Shown: positions 51,881-61,484 of the stretch, piece by piece | How the letters are laid out: each line of letters begins with the position of its first letter | Numbering within the stretch: the first letter of the stretch is position 1 | Assembly (NCBI RefSeq): GCF_001866665.1 | Contig: NZ_MLYO01000011.1 | Span: 1-64,000, forward strand | Direction of reading: 5' to 3' | Length of the DNA stretch: 64,000 nt | Source of the DNA: Streptomyces monashensis | GTDB taxonomy: Bacteria > Actinomycetota > Actinomycetes > Streptomycetales > Streptomycetaceae | Position numbers and translations under genes: made by a program | Notes under the pieces: model-generated | The model's database searches: none | Seen by the model: only the letters and a program-made list of their open reading frames with translations | What the model was told of the DNA's origin: nothing

Positions 51881-53368
51881 TCAGCTCCGGGTCACCCGCA
51901 CCCGGTAGTCCCCGTCCTCGTCCTTCTCCCGTACCTGGACCGTGATGCCATGGCCGGGGTCCTTGAAGGTCTCGCCGGGGGAGTAGGGGGCGTCGGAGAG
52001 TTCCGCCTGGACGTTGGGGGAGCGGGTGCAGCCGCCGCTCCTGGGGTGGCTGTCCTGGACCTTGATCGGGCCGCGGCCGGTGTCGACCGTCGCGTCGACC
52101 CGGTAGATCAGGATGCCCGGGTGGCACACCGCCTCGTCGTTGCCGCCCTGGGTGCGCAGCTCCAGCGCGTATCCGCCGTGCGAGTCCGTCGGTATGAACA
52201 CCAGCTTCTCGCCGCCCGCCCGCGACAGCGGCGTCAGCGTGTACTCGGTGCTGCCCCGCCGTACCGCGCAGTGCACCTGCGAGGCGTCCAGCCAGCCCAG
52301 TTTCCACTTGTGCCAGCCGAGCAGATCGTTGTCGGCCCCCCAGTCCTCGCTCATGATGTCCCAGTGCCCGACAACGCCCCCGCCCTCCTGCGTGTAGAGG
52401 TCGGGCAGGCCGAAGGTGTGGCCGTTCTCGTGGGGCAGGACGCGGTAGCCGGTGTGGGCGTAGGAGCCGGAGCCGTCGTCCTGGCGGGAGTAGATGAAGG
52501 ACGCGTTGGCGACGGGCACGCCGTCGGCGACCGGGGCGTCCCCGTTCCCGGCGAAGGTCACGGACAGCACGGTGTCGAGGGCGGACGGGCCGGCGTTCGG
52601 GGTGACCAGGACGTTGAGGAGGTCGTAGGAGCGGAAGTCCACCGCCGGGTCGGCCGCGGCCACCATGTCCTGCACCAGCTGGCGGTAGCCGGGGTCGAAG
52701 GGGGCGCCGCGGTCTATGCCGTACGCCTTGAAGGGCTTGGGCATCCGCAGCCAGCCGGTGATCGGGGTCTCGGGCACGTAGTCGAGCCGGCCGTACGACG
52801 CGGTGCGGAACCACTCCTGGGTCTGCGGGAAGAACTCGTGGAAGCGGTCCATGGCGCTGCCCTGGCCGGGCGCGTCGGAGAAGTCGATCATCAGGGTCAG
52901 CGCGTGGACCGTGCCCGTGGAGCGGGAGTAGCCGTGCGGGGTGGGGACGCCCTCGGCCATCTGGATGTCGGGGCTGCCGTGGATCATGCAGGGCGCGAAG
53001 GCGGAGGAGTGGGCCAGGGCGATGGGCCCGGCGGTGGTGGGCGCCGTCAGATGTCCGGTCCCGGCCGAGGTGCTGACCGCGAGGGTCAGTGCGGTCACCG
53101 CGGTGAGGGCGGCCACCCGGCGCGTGCGTATCCGGCGCCGGCTGCGCGCCCGGCCGGCCCGGGATCTTCCGCGGCACGGGGCCAACGGGGTCGAAGGGGT
53201 CGAGGGGGCCAGGGAGGGGGCCTCGTCCTCGTCGTACAGGCCGTCGGGCGGACACGCGTGCCGACGACTCTCGCGCCGGCCCTCGTGCGGCCCGCGGCCC
53301 GCGGTCGGGTGGTCGTGGGGGATGTTCTCGTGGGGGAGACGTATGCGGCGGGGCGGCTGCGGCTGCAT
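51881..53368 (-). CDS. M6 (immune inhibitor A-like) metalloprotease
   Basis: 495 residues from ATG 53368. Zinc site HENGH (His313-Glu314, His317) in LPHENGHTFGLPDLY, with GHWDIMSEDWGADNDLLGWHKWKLGWL behind it, typical of M6 proteases. Signal-like segment is internal (about 83-105, RRVAALTAVTALTLAVSTSAG) after an 80-residue basic, Pro-rich start, so a later true start or an unusually long leader is possible. Probably secreted. The gene shares a 339-bp upstream region with the divergent TetR gene. Confidence 0.87.
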   Translation of the reverse strand: MQPQPPRRIRLPHENIPHDHPTAGRGPHEGRRESRRHACPPDGLYDEDEAPSLAPSTPSTPLAPCRGRSRAGRARSRRRIRTRRVAALTAVTALTLAVSTSAGTGHLTAPTTAGPIALAHSSAFAPCMIHGSPDIQMAEGVPTPHGYSRSTGTVHALTLMIDFSDAPGQGSAMDRFHEFFPQTQEWFRTASYGRLDYVPETPITGWLRMPKPFKAYGIDRGAPFDPGYRQLVQDMVAAADPAVDFRSYDLLNVLVTPNAGPSALDTVLSVTFAGNGDAPVADGVPVANASFIYSRQDDGSGSYAHTGYRVLPHENGHTFGLPDLYTQEGGGVVGHWDIMSEDWGADNDLLGWHKWKLGWLDASQVHCAVRRGSTEYTLTPLSRAGGEKLVFIPTDSHGGYALELRTQGGNDEAVCHPGILIYRVDATVDTGRGPIKVQDSHPRSGGCTRSPNVQAELSDAPYSPGETFKDPGHGITVQVREKDEDGDYRVRVTRS

Positions 53369-53707
53369 GCACGGGCCTCTCGCTCCACGGCAGCCGCCGG
53401 TCGCCGACTGCACCCTTGCGATCACCCTGTGTCGGCGGGGTGCGGGGCGCGCGTCGGGGAGGCCGAACGTGGGAAAGCGGGGCCGCAAGAGGGTGAATCC
53501 CGGCCCGAGATGAGTGTGGCTCAGGTCACAGGGATTGTTGGCGCGGTCGGGAAATATCCGGGGACCCGTTCCCCGTTTAACCCTGCGTCCGAGCGAAACG
53601 GGGACGGCTTCCCCGGATCGTGATCACCGCCCGCCGAAGATCCGGGAGCTCCAGGAGCTCTTGACGCTTCCGCCGGGCCCCGTCGCTTCGACAGTGAGGA
53701 GTACGCC
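53369..53707. promoter_or_regulatory. Divergent upstream region, M6 protease and TetR
   Basis: 339 bp without a convincing gene. Holds an imperfect inverted repeat (CCGTTCCCCGTTT at 53566-53578 with AAACGGGGACGG at 53596-53607, one extra T), which could be an operator or a mRNA hairpin ahead of the TetR gene. Promoters for both divergent genes must lie here; no -35/-10 pair is clear. Confidence 0.35.
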
Positions 53708-54355
53708 GTGTCGACCGCGACCACCCCGGCCGTGCGCAAGGTGCCCCGGCCCAGGGCCGACGCCGTGCGCAACCGGGAGCGGATCGTCACCGCCGCCCGG
53801 GAGATGTTCGTCGAGGACGGCCCGCATGTGCCGTTGGACGAGATCGCCCGCCGGGCCGGCGTCGGCAACGCCACGCTGTACCGCAACTTCCCCGACCGCG
53901 AGGCCCTCGTCCGCGAGGTCGTCTGCTCCGTCGTGGACCGTACGGCCGAGGCGGCCGAGCTGGCCCTGGCCGAGACCGGCGACGCCTTCGCCGCGCTGGA
54001 GCGCTTCGTGCACGCCTCCGCCGACGAGCGGATCAGCGCGCTGTGCCCGATGGTCTCCAGCACGTTCGACCAGCACCACCCCGACCTGGAAGCCTCCCGC
54101 GAGCGCCTGGAGCAGCTCATCGAGGAGGTCATGGGCCGGGCCAGGGCGGCCGGGCAGCTCCGGCCGGACGTCGGTGTCGGCGACGTGATGATCGCCGTGG
54201 CGCAGCTGAGCCGGCCCCCGGCCGGCACGGACTGCCTGCGCGGCGACCGGTTCGTCCACCGGCACCTGCAACTCCTCCTCGACGGCCTGCGGGCCCCCGC
54301 CCGCTCCGCCCTGCCGGGCGAGGCCGTGACCGTCAGGGAGCTGCGCAAGCCCTGA
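53708..54355 (+). CDS. TetR/AcrR regulator of the following efflux pump
   Basis: 215 residues from GTG with GAGGAG 7 nt upstream. HTH at about 22-68: RNRERIVTAAREMFVEDGPHVPLDEIARRAGVGNATLYRNFPDREALVREVV. C-terminal domain typical of SCO3207-like TetR proteins (by memory). A DHA2 transporter starts 178 bp downstream on the same strand, so it probably represses that gene and itself. Confidence 0.88.
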   Translation: MSTATTPAVRKVPRPRADAVRNRERIVTAAREMFVEDGPHVPLDEIARRAGVGNATLYRNFPDREALVREVVCSVVDRTAEAAELALAETGDAFAALERFVHASADERISALCPMVSSTFDQHHPDLEASRERLEQLIEEVMGRARAAGQLRPDVGVGDVMIAVAQLSRPPAGTDCLRGDRFVHRHLQLLLDGLRAPARSALPGEAVTVRELRKP

Positions 54356-54533
54356 CCGATCAGTCCTGACCGATTAGTTCGGCCCCGCGCCCCAGTCCAC
54401 CCTCACATCCCGTCCGACCCGGCCGTCCGACCGGTCCGTCGCCACCGCCGTCGACGAGCCACGCCTCCGTCTTCCCGTTTTTTCGCTTTACTTCAGATTT
54501 TTCCGTCACGAAAGTCCCGAAGTGGGTAATCCC

Positions 54534-56087
54534 ATGTCCGAAACGGACCGCAAGGGCGCCTTCGGCGTCACCGCCCCCGGCGTCGACCCCAACCGCTGGA
54601 AGGCGCTCGTCTTCATCGCGCTCGCCCAGCTGATGGTCGTCCTCGACGCCACCATCGTGAACATCGCGCTCCCCTCCGCCCAGACCGATCTCGGCATATC
54701 CGACGGCAACCGGCAGTGGGTCGTCACGGCCTACGCCCTCGCCTTCGGCGGCCTGCTCCTCTTCGGCGGCCGTATCGCCGACAAGTGGGGCCGCAAGCGC
54801 GCCTTCGTCACCGGCCTCGTCGGCTTCGCCCTCGCCTCCGCGCTCGGCGGCGCCGCCACCACCGGCCCGATGATGTTCGGTGCCCGCGCCCTCCAGGGTG
54901 TCTTCGGCGCGCTGCTCGCCCCGGCGGCGCTCTCCCTGCTCGCGGTGATGTTCACCGACGCCAAGGAGCGCGCCAAGGCGTTCGGCATCTACGGCGCCAT
55001 CGCGGGCGGCGGCGGTGCCGTCGGCCTGATCGTCGGCGGTTTCCTCACCGAGTACCTGAACTGGCGCTGGACGTTCTTCGTGAACGTCCCGTTCGCCGTC
55101 GTCGCGGCTCTCGGCGCCCTCTTCGTCATCCGTGAGCCCCAGGGCGGCCGCAACCGCTCCCCGCTCGACATCCCCGGCGTGATCCTGTCCTCGCTCGGTC
55201 TGATCGCGCTCGTCTACGGCTTCACGCGCGCCGAGTCCGACGGCTGGGGCGACACCGTGACCGTCTCGATGTTCGTCGCGTCCGCGGTGCTGCTGCTCGC
55301 CTTCGTGGCCGTCGAGTCCCGGGTCAAGGCCCCGCTGCTGCCGCTGCGCGTGGTGACCGACCGCAACCGCGGCGGGATCTACCTCTCCCTCGGCCTCGCG
55401 ATCATCGGCATGTTCGGCCTGTTCCTCTTCCTGACCTACTACCTGCAGGTCGTGAAGGGCTACACGCCGGTCAAGACCGGCTTCGCGTTCCTGCCGATGG
55501 TGGCCGGCATGATCACCGGCTCCACCCAGATCGGCGCCCGCCTCATGACCCGGGTCCCGGCCCGCTTCCTGATGGGCCCCGGCTTCCTGGTCGCCGCGCT
55601 CGGCATGCTGATCCTCACCCAGCTGAAGGTCGACTCGTCGTACGGCACCCAGCTGCTGCCCGCGATGCTGCTGCTCGGCCTCGGCATGGGTACGGCGTTC
55701 ATGCCGGCGATGTCCCTGGCCACCCAGGGCGTGCAGCCCCGGGACGCCGGTGTCGCATCCGCGATGGTCAACACCTCGCAGCAGGTGGGCGGCGCGATCG
55801 GCACCGCCCTGCTGAACACCATCGCCGCCTCGGCGACCACGTCCTACATCAAGGACCACATCGCCGGTGCCGCCGCCAAGCCGCAGCAGCAGCTGGTCAA
55901 GCTCCAGGGCATGGTGCACGGCTACAGCAGCGCGATCTGGTTCGCCGTCGGCATCCTGGCCGCGGCCTCCCTGATCGCCTTCACCTTCGTCAACGCCGGC
56001 CGTCCGGGCTCCACCCCGGTGACCTCCGGCGAGGGCGAGGGCGAGGGCGTCGAGGACGAGCTTCCGGTGCCGGTGGTGGCCCACTGA
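54534..56087 (+). CDS. DHA2-family MFS drug efflux transporter
   Basis: 517 residues from ATG 54534; the frame also offers GTG 54522. 14 membrane segments. DHA2 hallmarks: ALAQLMVVLDATIVNIALPSAQTDLG (segment 1 and motif D1), FGGRIADKWGRKRAFVTGL (motif A), GARALQGVFGALLAPAALSLLAVMF (motif B) and GAIAGGGGAVGLIVGGFLTEYLNWRWTFFVNVPF (motif C, antiporter). Exports drugs by proton exchange. Preceded by TetR and convergent with MarR. Confidence 0.93.
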   Translation: MSETDRKGAFGVTAPGVDPNRWKALVFIALAQLMVVLDATIVNIALPSAQTDLGISDGNRQWVVTAYALAFGGLLLFGGRIADKWGRKRAFVTGLVGFALASALGGAATTGPMMFGARALQGVFGALLAPAALSLLAVMFTDAKERAKAFGIYGAIAGGGGAVGLIVGGFLTEYLNWRWTFFVNVPFAVVAALGALFVIREPQGGRNRSPLDIPGVILSSLGLIALVYGFTRAESDGWGDTVTVSMFVASAVLLLAFVAVESRVKAPLLPLRVVTDRNRGGIYLSLGLAIIGMFGLFLFLTYYLQVVKGYTPVKTGFAFLPMVAGMITGSTQIGARLMTRVPARFLMGPGFLVAALGMLILTQLKVDSSYGTQLLPAMLLLGLGMGTAFMPAMSLATQGVQPRDAGVASAMVNTSQQVGGAIGTALLNTIAASATTSYIKDHIAGAAAKPQQQLVKLQGMVHGYSSAIWFAVGILAAASLIAFTFVNAGRPGSTPVTSGEGEGEGVEDELPVPVVAH

Positions 56088-56129
56088 CCCCGTCCGCAGG
56101 CCGGCTCACGGGCCGCCTTGCGGGATGAC

Positions 56130-56642
56130 TCAGCGGAGCCAGGGCAGGTCCGCACCCGCTTCGTTCGGCTGGAGGCCCTCGGCGATGATCCCCATGATCT
56201 CGCCGAGGGCCTTCTGCTGTTCCGGACTGAGCCGGTCGAACATCGCCTGCCGCACGGTGGCCACATGGCCGGGCGCGGTCCGTGCGAGCACCTCGGCGCC
56301 CTCGTCGGTGAGCACCGCGAGCTGGCCGCGCTTGTCGGAGGGGCAGTCCTCGCGGCGCACCCAGCCGTTCTTCTCCAGCCGCGCGATCGCGTGCGAGAGG
56401 CGGGAGCGGGTGATCTTCGACTTCATCGCCAGCTCGGTCATCCGCAGCCGCCGGCGGGGCGCCTCCGCGAGGCCGACGAGCAGGCCGTAGTAGATGTGCG
56501 GCATCCCGGCGTCGCGCTGGAGCTGCCGGTCGAGGTGGTCCTCCAGCAGGGTGGTGGCGTGCATGTACGCGCGCCAGACGCGCTGTTCCTCGTCGGTGAG
56601 CCAGCGGTGCCGCGCGGCGGCGGGGTCGGGTGCCGTGTTCAT
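56130..56642 (-). CDS. MarR family regulator
   Basis: 170 residues from ATG 56642. Winged HTH: MTELAMKSKITRSRLSHAIARLEKNGWVRREDCPSDKRGQLAVLTDEGAEVL (about 65-118), with flanking helices for the dimer. Divergent from the extradiol-dioxygenase-like gene; two inverted repeats lie between them, so it likely represses that gene and itself and responds to a phenolic ligand, as MarR proteins often do. Convergent with the efflux pump, whose stop is 43 bp away. Confidence 0.9.
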   Translation of the reverse strand: MNTAPDPAAARHRWLTDEEQRVWRAYMHATTLLEDHLDRQLQRDAGMPHIYYGLLVGLAEAPRRRLRMTELAMKSKITRSRLSHAIARLEKNGWVRREDCPSDKRGQLAVLTDEGAEVLARTAPGHVATVRQAMFDRLSPEQQKALGEIMGIIAEGLQPNEAGADLPWLR

Positions 56643-56672
56643 GTGTCCCACTGTACGAGGCGTCTCCTTGAA

Positions 56673-56726
56673 ACTTGAACAAGTCGGTCGTATGCTGCGA
56701 ATAGAACTTGAGAGTTAAAGTAACTC
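56673..56726. promoter_or_regulatory. MarR-type operators
   Basis: ACTTG-AA-CAAGT (56673-56684) lies 31 bp before the MarR start and GAGTT-N5-AACTC (56712-56726) lies 28 bp further. Both are AT-rich for this genome and share an ACTTGA core (also at 56705). Fit for binding by the adjacent MarR protein. Confidence 0.55.
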
Positions 56727-56944
56727 CGGGATCTTCGTCCGAAGTTCCTCCGAGTCCCTCCGGGTCCTTTCCGGGTCCTTTCCGGAGCCTTTCCGAAGCG
56801 CTCCCGCAATTCTGTCGGGAGCCCGACGGGCACCTGCCGAGAGGCCTCTCGGAGGCCTGCCGGGGGCCTGTCGGGGGGCCGAGGGGGCCTCGCGAAGACC
56901 CGTCGTTGGATTCGTCGTTGGACCTGCCGTTGGGAGCCGCCGCC
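56727..56944 (+). other. Long structured leader of the dioxygenase gene
   Basis: About 218 bp without a gene. Contains Pro-rich-looking repeats of TCCGGGTCCTTTCCGG type near 56757-56792 and the 16-bp perfect palindrome CCGAGAGGCCTCTCGG (56837-56852), then G-runs (56862-56895). As a transcribed leader it would fold strongly; as DNA the palindrome could be another operator. Confidence 0.4.
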
Positions 56945-57787
56945 ATGTCCGCCATGTCCGCCATGTCCGCCGTGCCGCAGGAGATGCCCGCCGAGGCGTC
57001 GCCGGGGCGCATGCCCGCCCTGTACCTCAGCCACGGCGCGCCGCCCCTCGCCGACGACCCCCTCTGGCCGGGCCAGCTCGCCGCCTGGTCCGCCGGCCTG
57101 CCCCGCCCGAAGTCGATCCTCATGGTCTCCGCCCACTGGGAGGAGGCCCCGCTCGCGCTCGGCGCGGTGGAGACGGTCCCCCTCGTCTACGACTTCTGGG
57201 GCTTCCCCGAGCACTACTACCGCGTCCGGTACGCCGCCCCCGGCGCGCCCGAACTGGCCGCGTCCGTCCGCAAACTGCTGCACGCCCCCGGTATCCCGGT
57301 CCAGGACATACCCGACCGCGGTCTCGACCACGGTGCCTACGTCCCGCTCGTCGAGATGTACCCGGACGCCGACATCCCCGTCCTCCAGGTCTCCCTGCCG
57401 ACCCTCGACCCGGTCCGCCTGATGGACCTCGGCCGCAAGCTCGCCCCACTGCGCGACGAGGGCGTGCTGATCGTCGGCTCCGGCTTCTTCACGCACAACC
57501 TCGCCGCCCTGCGGCACACCGGCGGCGGCGTGCCGAGCTGGTCCTCCGAGTTCGACGACTGGGGCCGGCGTGCCCTGGAGGCCCGCGACTGGGACGCCCT
57601 GCTCGACTTCCTCGACAAGGCCCCGGCCGGCCGCTACGCCCACCCGCGCACCGAGCACTTCGCCCCGCTCTTCGTCACGATGGGCGCCGCCGAGGCGGGC
57701 GGCGGACTGGACGCGCAGAAGTCCGTGACCTCTGTGATCGACGGGTTCTGGATGGGCATGGCGAAGCGGTCGGTGCAGTTCGGCTGA
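56945..57787 (+). CDS. LigB/DODA-type class III extradiol dioxygenase
   Basis: 280 residues from the first of three in-phase ATGs (MSAMSAMSAVP, 9-bp repeat). LYLSHGAPPLADDP holds the first Fe-binding His; SAHWEEAPLALG and GLDHGAYVPLVEMYP the second and third; SGFFTHNLAA and TEHFAPLFVTMGAA the remaining family blocks. Members open catechol-type rings with Fe(II) and O2, for example DOPA dioxygenase and YgiD. Probably under MarR control and may take phenolic substrates. The exact start among the three ATGs cannot be decided. Confidence 0.88.
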   Translation: MSAMSAMSAVPQEMPAEASPGRMPALYLSHGAPPLADDPLWPGQLAAWSAGLPRPKSILMVSAHWEEAPLALGAVETVPLVYDFWGFPEHYYRVRYAAPGAPELAASVRKLLHAPGIPVQDIPDRGLDHGAYVPLVEMYPDADIPVLQVSLPTLDPVRLMDLGRKLAPLRDEGVLIVGSGFFTHNLAALRHTGGGVPSWSSEFDDWGRRALEARDWDALLDFLDKAPAGRYAHPRTEHFAPLFVTMGAAEAGGGLDAQKSVTSVIDGFWMGMAKRSVQFG

Positions 57788-57857
57788 GGTTCCGCCCGGG
57801 GGCGCCGGAGCCGGGGCGGGCGGTGCCGGAGTCGGGGGTGTCGCGTGCCGGCTGCCG

Positions 57858-57963
57858 TGGGCGGTGGGCGATGGGCGGCGGGTGATGGGCGGTGGCCGGT
57901 GAGTGGTGGCCGGCGGGTGATGGGCGGTGGGCGATGGGCGGCGGGTGATGGGCGGTGGCCGGT
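57858..57963. repeat. 43-bp direct repeat, G-rich minisatellite
   Basis: Two identical 43-bp copies at 57858-57900 and 57921-57963, with a related 20-bp stretch between; all built from GGGCGGTGG/GGGCGATGG-type submotifs. Intergenic, after the dioxygenase gene. Runs of GGG at short spacing could form G-quadruplexes on the plus strand. Confidence 0.85.
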
Positions 57964-58024
57964 GGGTGGCGGGTGGCGGGGGCGTGCGCGGTCTTCGACC
58001 GGTAAGGGCCGGATATGGCCTAGC

Positions 58025-58303
58025 TCAGGATTTGCCGTGATTCCGCTTACGTGACAACCATCGGGCGGTGCGGGCCGTCTTCCGGGTCGGGAGGGCGGTC
58101 GACGGTGACGGTCTTCCGGGCTTGTTCTTCCGGGCTCGTTTCGGCGTGAGGGGTGCGACACCGAGTGTGACGAGCGTCTCGCGGACGCAGGACTCGTAGA
58201 TCACCGCGAGCGTGTCGAGATCCACCTCGACTCCCGGTCTGACCTGCGTCTCTGCAGGTTCGGCGGCCTCTCTCGCCCCACGTGGCGGGACAGGGTACTG
58301 CAT
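58025..58303 (-). CDS. Small basic-tailed hypothetical protein
   Basis: 92 residues from ATG 58303 in a frame that stays open upstream over the antisense of the sigma gene. Sequence has an acidic middle (EVDLDTLAVIYESCVRETLVTLGVAP, helical) and a Lys/Arg-rich tail (KRARKNKPGRP ... RWLSRKRNHGKS) suited to nucleic-acid binding. I recall similar short proteins next to hrdD in other Streptomyces but cannot verify. No clear ribosome site, so confidence is moderate. Divergent from hrdD. Confidence 0.5.
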   Translation of the reverse strand: MQYPVPPRGAREAAEPAETQVRPGVEVDLDTLAVIYESCVRETLVTLGVAPLTPKRARKNKPGRPSPSTALPTRKTARTARWLSRKRNHGKS

Positions 58304-58328
58304 GATCAGAAAAATCGGAGGGCGGGTT

Positions 58329-58356
58329 GGGAATTCTGTCCGGATTCCAGTCGTTG
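58329..58356 (+). promoter_or_regulatory. Sigma-R-type promoter of hrdD
   Basis: GGGAAT (58329-58334), an 18-bp spacer and GTTG (58353-58356) fit the sigma-R (SigR, disulfide-stress) consensus exactly. In S. coelicolor hrdD is a known SigR target. Expected transcription start about 58363, giving a leader of about 100 nt. Confidence 0.75.
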
Positions 58357-58459
58357 TTTCCATCGGACGCAGGGCAGCCGAGGAGAGTCCCCACACAGTC
58401 CCCGGAGCGCTGAGCGTCCACAGGACCACCTGCCAGCCCACCATCGCAAGGGAGCACGC

Positions 58460-59458
<999 letters not shown>

Positions 59459-59850
59459 CGGTCGTACGCCGCGGTGGTACGCCGCTCCCGTCGGGGAGCG
59501 GCGTACGGGACGAACGGCAGTCAGGACGAGGCGTCGACGGAACAGGAGGGGGCGTCTGCGGAGTCGTGTGCGCGCTGCGCGCGGTGGGCGGGGTGTGTGC
59601 GCTGCGGAGGGTGGGGGTGGTCGTGGGCGTGCGATGCCCGGGACCGCGCACGCCGGTGGCGAAAGACGGCGCAAACATGGCGTGGTCCTGTCGCTTCAAC
59701 GCCCGGGCCCGCGGGAACAACCCATGCGGGCCCAGAGCAAGCCCCCCCCGGGAACCCGGACCGCACTCCCCAGAGCGTCTGACACACCGCCCGCCCTACA
59801 CACCTGACAGCCGCACCGCACACGGCAGCCGATCCAGCGCCGCCGGCCGT

Positions 59851-59884
59851 CCCCACGCGAACCACGTCCCCACGCGAACCACGT
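59851..59884. repeat. 17-bp tandem direct repeat
   Basis: Two exact head-to-tail copies of CCCCACGCGAACCACGT between hrdD and the MerR gene. Confidence 0.85.
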
Positions 59885-59922
59885 CCCGACGCACCATCCC
59901 CCCCGGCGCCGGGACCTTCCGA

Positions 59923-59967
59923 AGCCGGGCTCCGGCACCCATCCCCCCTGGGTGCCGGAGCCCGGCT
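59923..59967. terminator. 19-bp perfect hairpin
   Basis: Left stem 59923-59941 (AGCCGGGCTCCGGCACCCA) pairs without mismatch with 59949-59967 around TCCCCCC; a CTCTTGTG tail follows. Lies 55 bp past the stop of the MerR gene (minus strand) and 465 bp past hrdD; works in either direction. Confidence 0.8.
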
Positions 59968-60021
59968 CTCTTGTGTGCGCGGTGGTCGGCTCCCGCCTGC
60001 GGAGAGTCCGTCGGCGGCTGG

Positions 60022-61067
60022 TCAGGCGGCCGGTGCGTGGACGCGCAGTGCCGTGACCGTCCAGTCGATCAGGGGAGTCGTGGGCTCCGGGGCCGGCCAG
60101 CCGTTGATCCGGGCCAGCGGGCGGAAGTAGCGGTCCCGGCGGGGAGCGCGCACGGCTTCGAGGTGTCGGATCAGCCCGCCGACCGTTCCCGTGGCCATTC
60201 CCGTGACCGCTCCTGTCGCGGTCTGCTCGGTCGGCCCGGTCTGCGCGCTCGGCCCGGTCTGCTCGGTCGGCTGGCACCGGGCGAGGAGAGCCGTGACGAC
60301 GGATTCCGCCCGGGGCGCGTCCGGCCTGGTACAGGCGGTCAGGGCGGGTCCGGCCAGTTCGCGAGCGAGGGCAACGGGGTCCGGACGCGGCGGACTTGAG
60401 ACATCTCCCCTCTGCGTCTGCCTCTGCGTCCGCGCGTGCTCGTGCACCAGCCGCCGCACGGCCGCGCGGAAGCCGTCGTCGAGGGCCAACTCGGCCAACT
60501 CCAGCCAGGCCGCGAGCTGTTCGTCCGTCGGTTCGGCGGGCAACTCGGGGGTCGTGGAACGGCGGACCGCGGCATGAGGGCCACCACGGGCCGGAGTCGC
60601 CACCGGGGAGTCACCGCCTCCGGGGCCGCCTTCGGGGGTGTCGAAGACGGCGTCCAGGAAGCCGTTGATCAGCCGTCGCCGCTCGTTCTCGGACAGGGTC
60701 GCCAACCGGTGCATGAGTCCCGTCTCCTCCAGGGTGGGCGCGCGTCCGGCCACGACCGACAGCACCGCCCGGCGCAGGCGCAGCACGCTGATCTGCACAT
60801 CCAGCGCCGCCGCCTGCTCGGCTGGTCCAGCACCTGCCGGATCACCTCCAGCCCGAGGCCCAGTTCACGCAGCGCCCGTACGAGCGCCAGCCGGGCCGGG
60901 GCGTCCGGCCCGTACCGGCGATGGCCTGCCGCGGTGCGGTGCGCCGGTACGACGAGACCGCGGTCGGAGTACAGGCGGATCGTCTTGACCGACAGCCCGG
61001 TATGCCGGGCCGGCTCACCGATCGAGTACATCGAGCCGCACGACGCGTGCGGGGTGCCGTCGCGCAT
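60022..61067 (-). pseudogene. MerR family regulator gene split by a frameshift
   Basis: The 5' part (61067 or 61031 to about 60821) encodes a MerR HTH: MYSIGEPARHTGLSVKTIRLYSDRGLVVPAHRTAAGHRRYGPDAPARLALVRALRELGLGLEVIRQVLDQP. The 3' part in the next frame continues EQAAALDVQISVLRLRRAVLSVVAGRAPTLEETGLMHRLATLSENERRRLINGFLDAVF and runs to 60022 with a long effector-like domain. Loss of one base near 60821 (CAGCC then GAG) would restore a protein of about 345 residues. Either a young pseudogene or a sequencing error. Confidence 0.78.
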
Positions 61068-61106
61068 GGACCCACCTTCCGGTCTCCCTCCGGGGGAGAA
61101 TCAAGT

Positions 61107-61256
61107 GTGCGGGAGGGCGAGTTGCAGGCCGCCCGACTGGCGGCCGACGCGGGCTTCACCGTCCCCGGCGAGGCGGCGCAATCCTGGCTGAGCCACCTCG
61201 GCCGGGAGCCGTTCCTCGCCACGGTCACCTTCTACGTGGTGGTGACTGAGGCGTAG
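61107..61256 (+). pseudogene. Short methyltransferase-like C-terminal remnant
   Basis: About 49 residues from a GTG: VREGELQAARLAADAGFTVPGEAAQSWLSHLGREPFLATVTFYVVVTEA. The GELQALLxAAGF and closing beta-strand pattern resemble the C-terminal end of SAM-dependent methyltransferases, but the Rossmann core is absent. Divergent from the MerR gene. Could instead be a small gene of unknown role. Confidence 0.35.
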
Positions 61257-61365
61257 TCCGGTTAGCCCCTGAACACCTAGAGCACACGCGCCGACGACGG
61301 CGGGACACGTGCACACGGCGGACAAGTGGGAACAGCCGGCGGGACACGTGCGAACGGGGACTGCG

Positions 61366-61411
61366 GGAACGGCGGAAAACGTTGGAACGGCGGAAAACGT
61401 TGGAACGGCGG
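61366..61411. repeat. 18-bp direct repeats upstream of TetR
   Basis: GGAACGGCGGAAAACGTT twice (61366-61383, 61384-61401) and 10 bp of a third copy, 74 bp before the TetR ATG. A shorter repeat CGGGACACGTGC occurs twice just upstream (about 61301 and 61340). AAAACGTT contains AACGTT, so each unit is a half-palindrome. Confidence 0.8.
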
Positions 61412-61484
61412 CCCACCCCGTACCTGAACCCCGGGGTGGACCGCGCGGATGGCAGATTCTGCCACATGGGCATAGCCTGCCGGA

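Larger units (their letters stand above)
59459..60021. other. 563-bp intergenic stretch with repeats, no gene
   Basis: No ribosome sites or family motifs in any frame. Holds a hairpin CGCTCCC-GTC-GGGAGCG just after hrdD (about 59482-59500, likely terminator), a 17-bp tandem direct repeat (59851-59884) and the strong hairpin at 59923. ORFs here are shadows of GC-rich sequence. Confidence 0.6.

Noticed and set aside
59566..60399. 277-residue plus-strand frame after hrdD
   Set aside because: Crosses a 19-bp hairpin and the 3' end of the MerR gene, with no ribosome site or motif.
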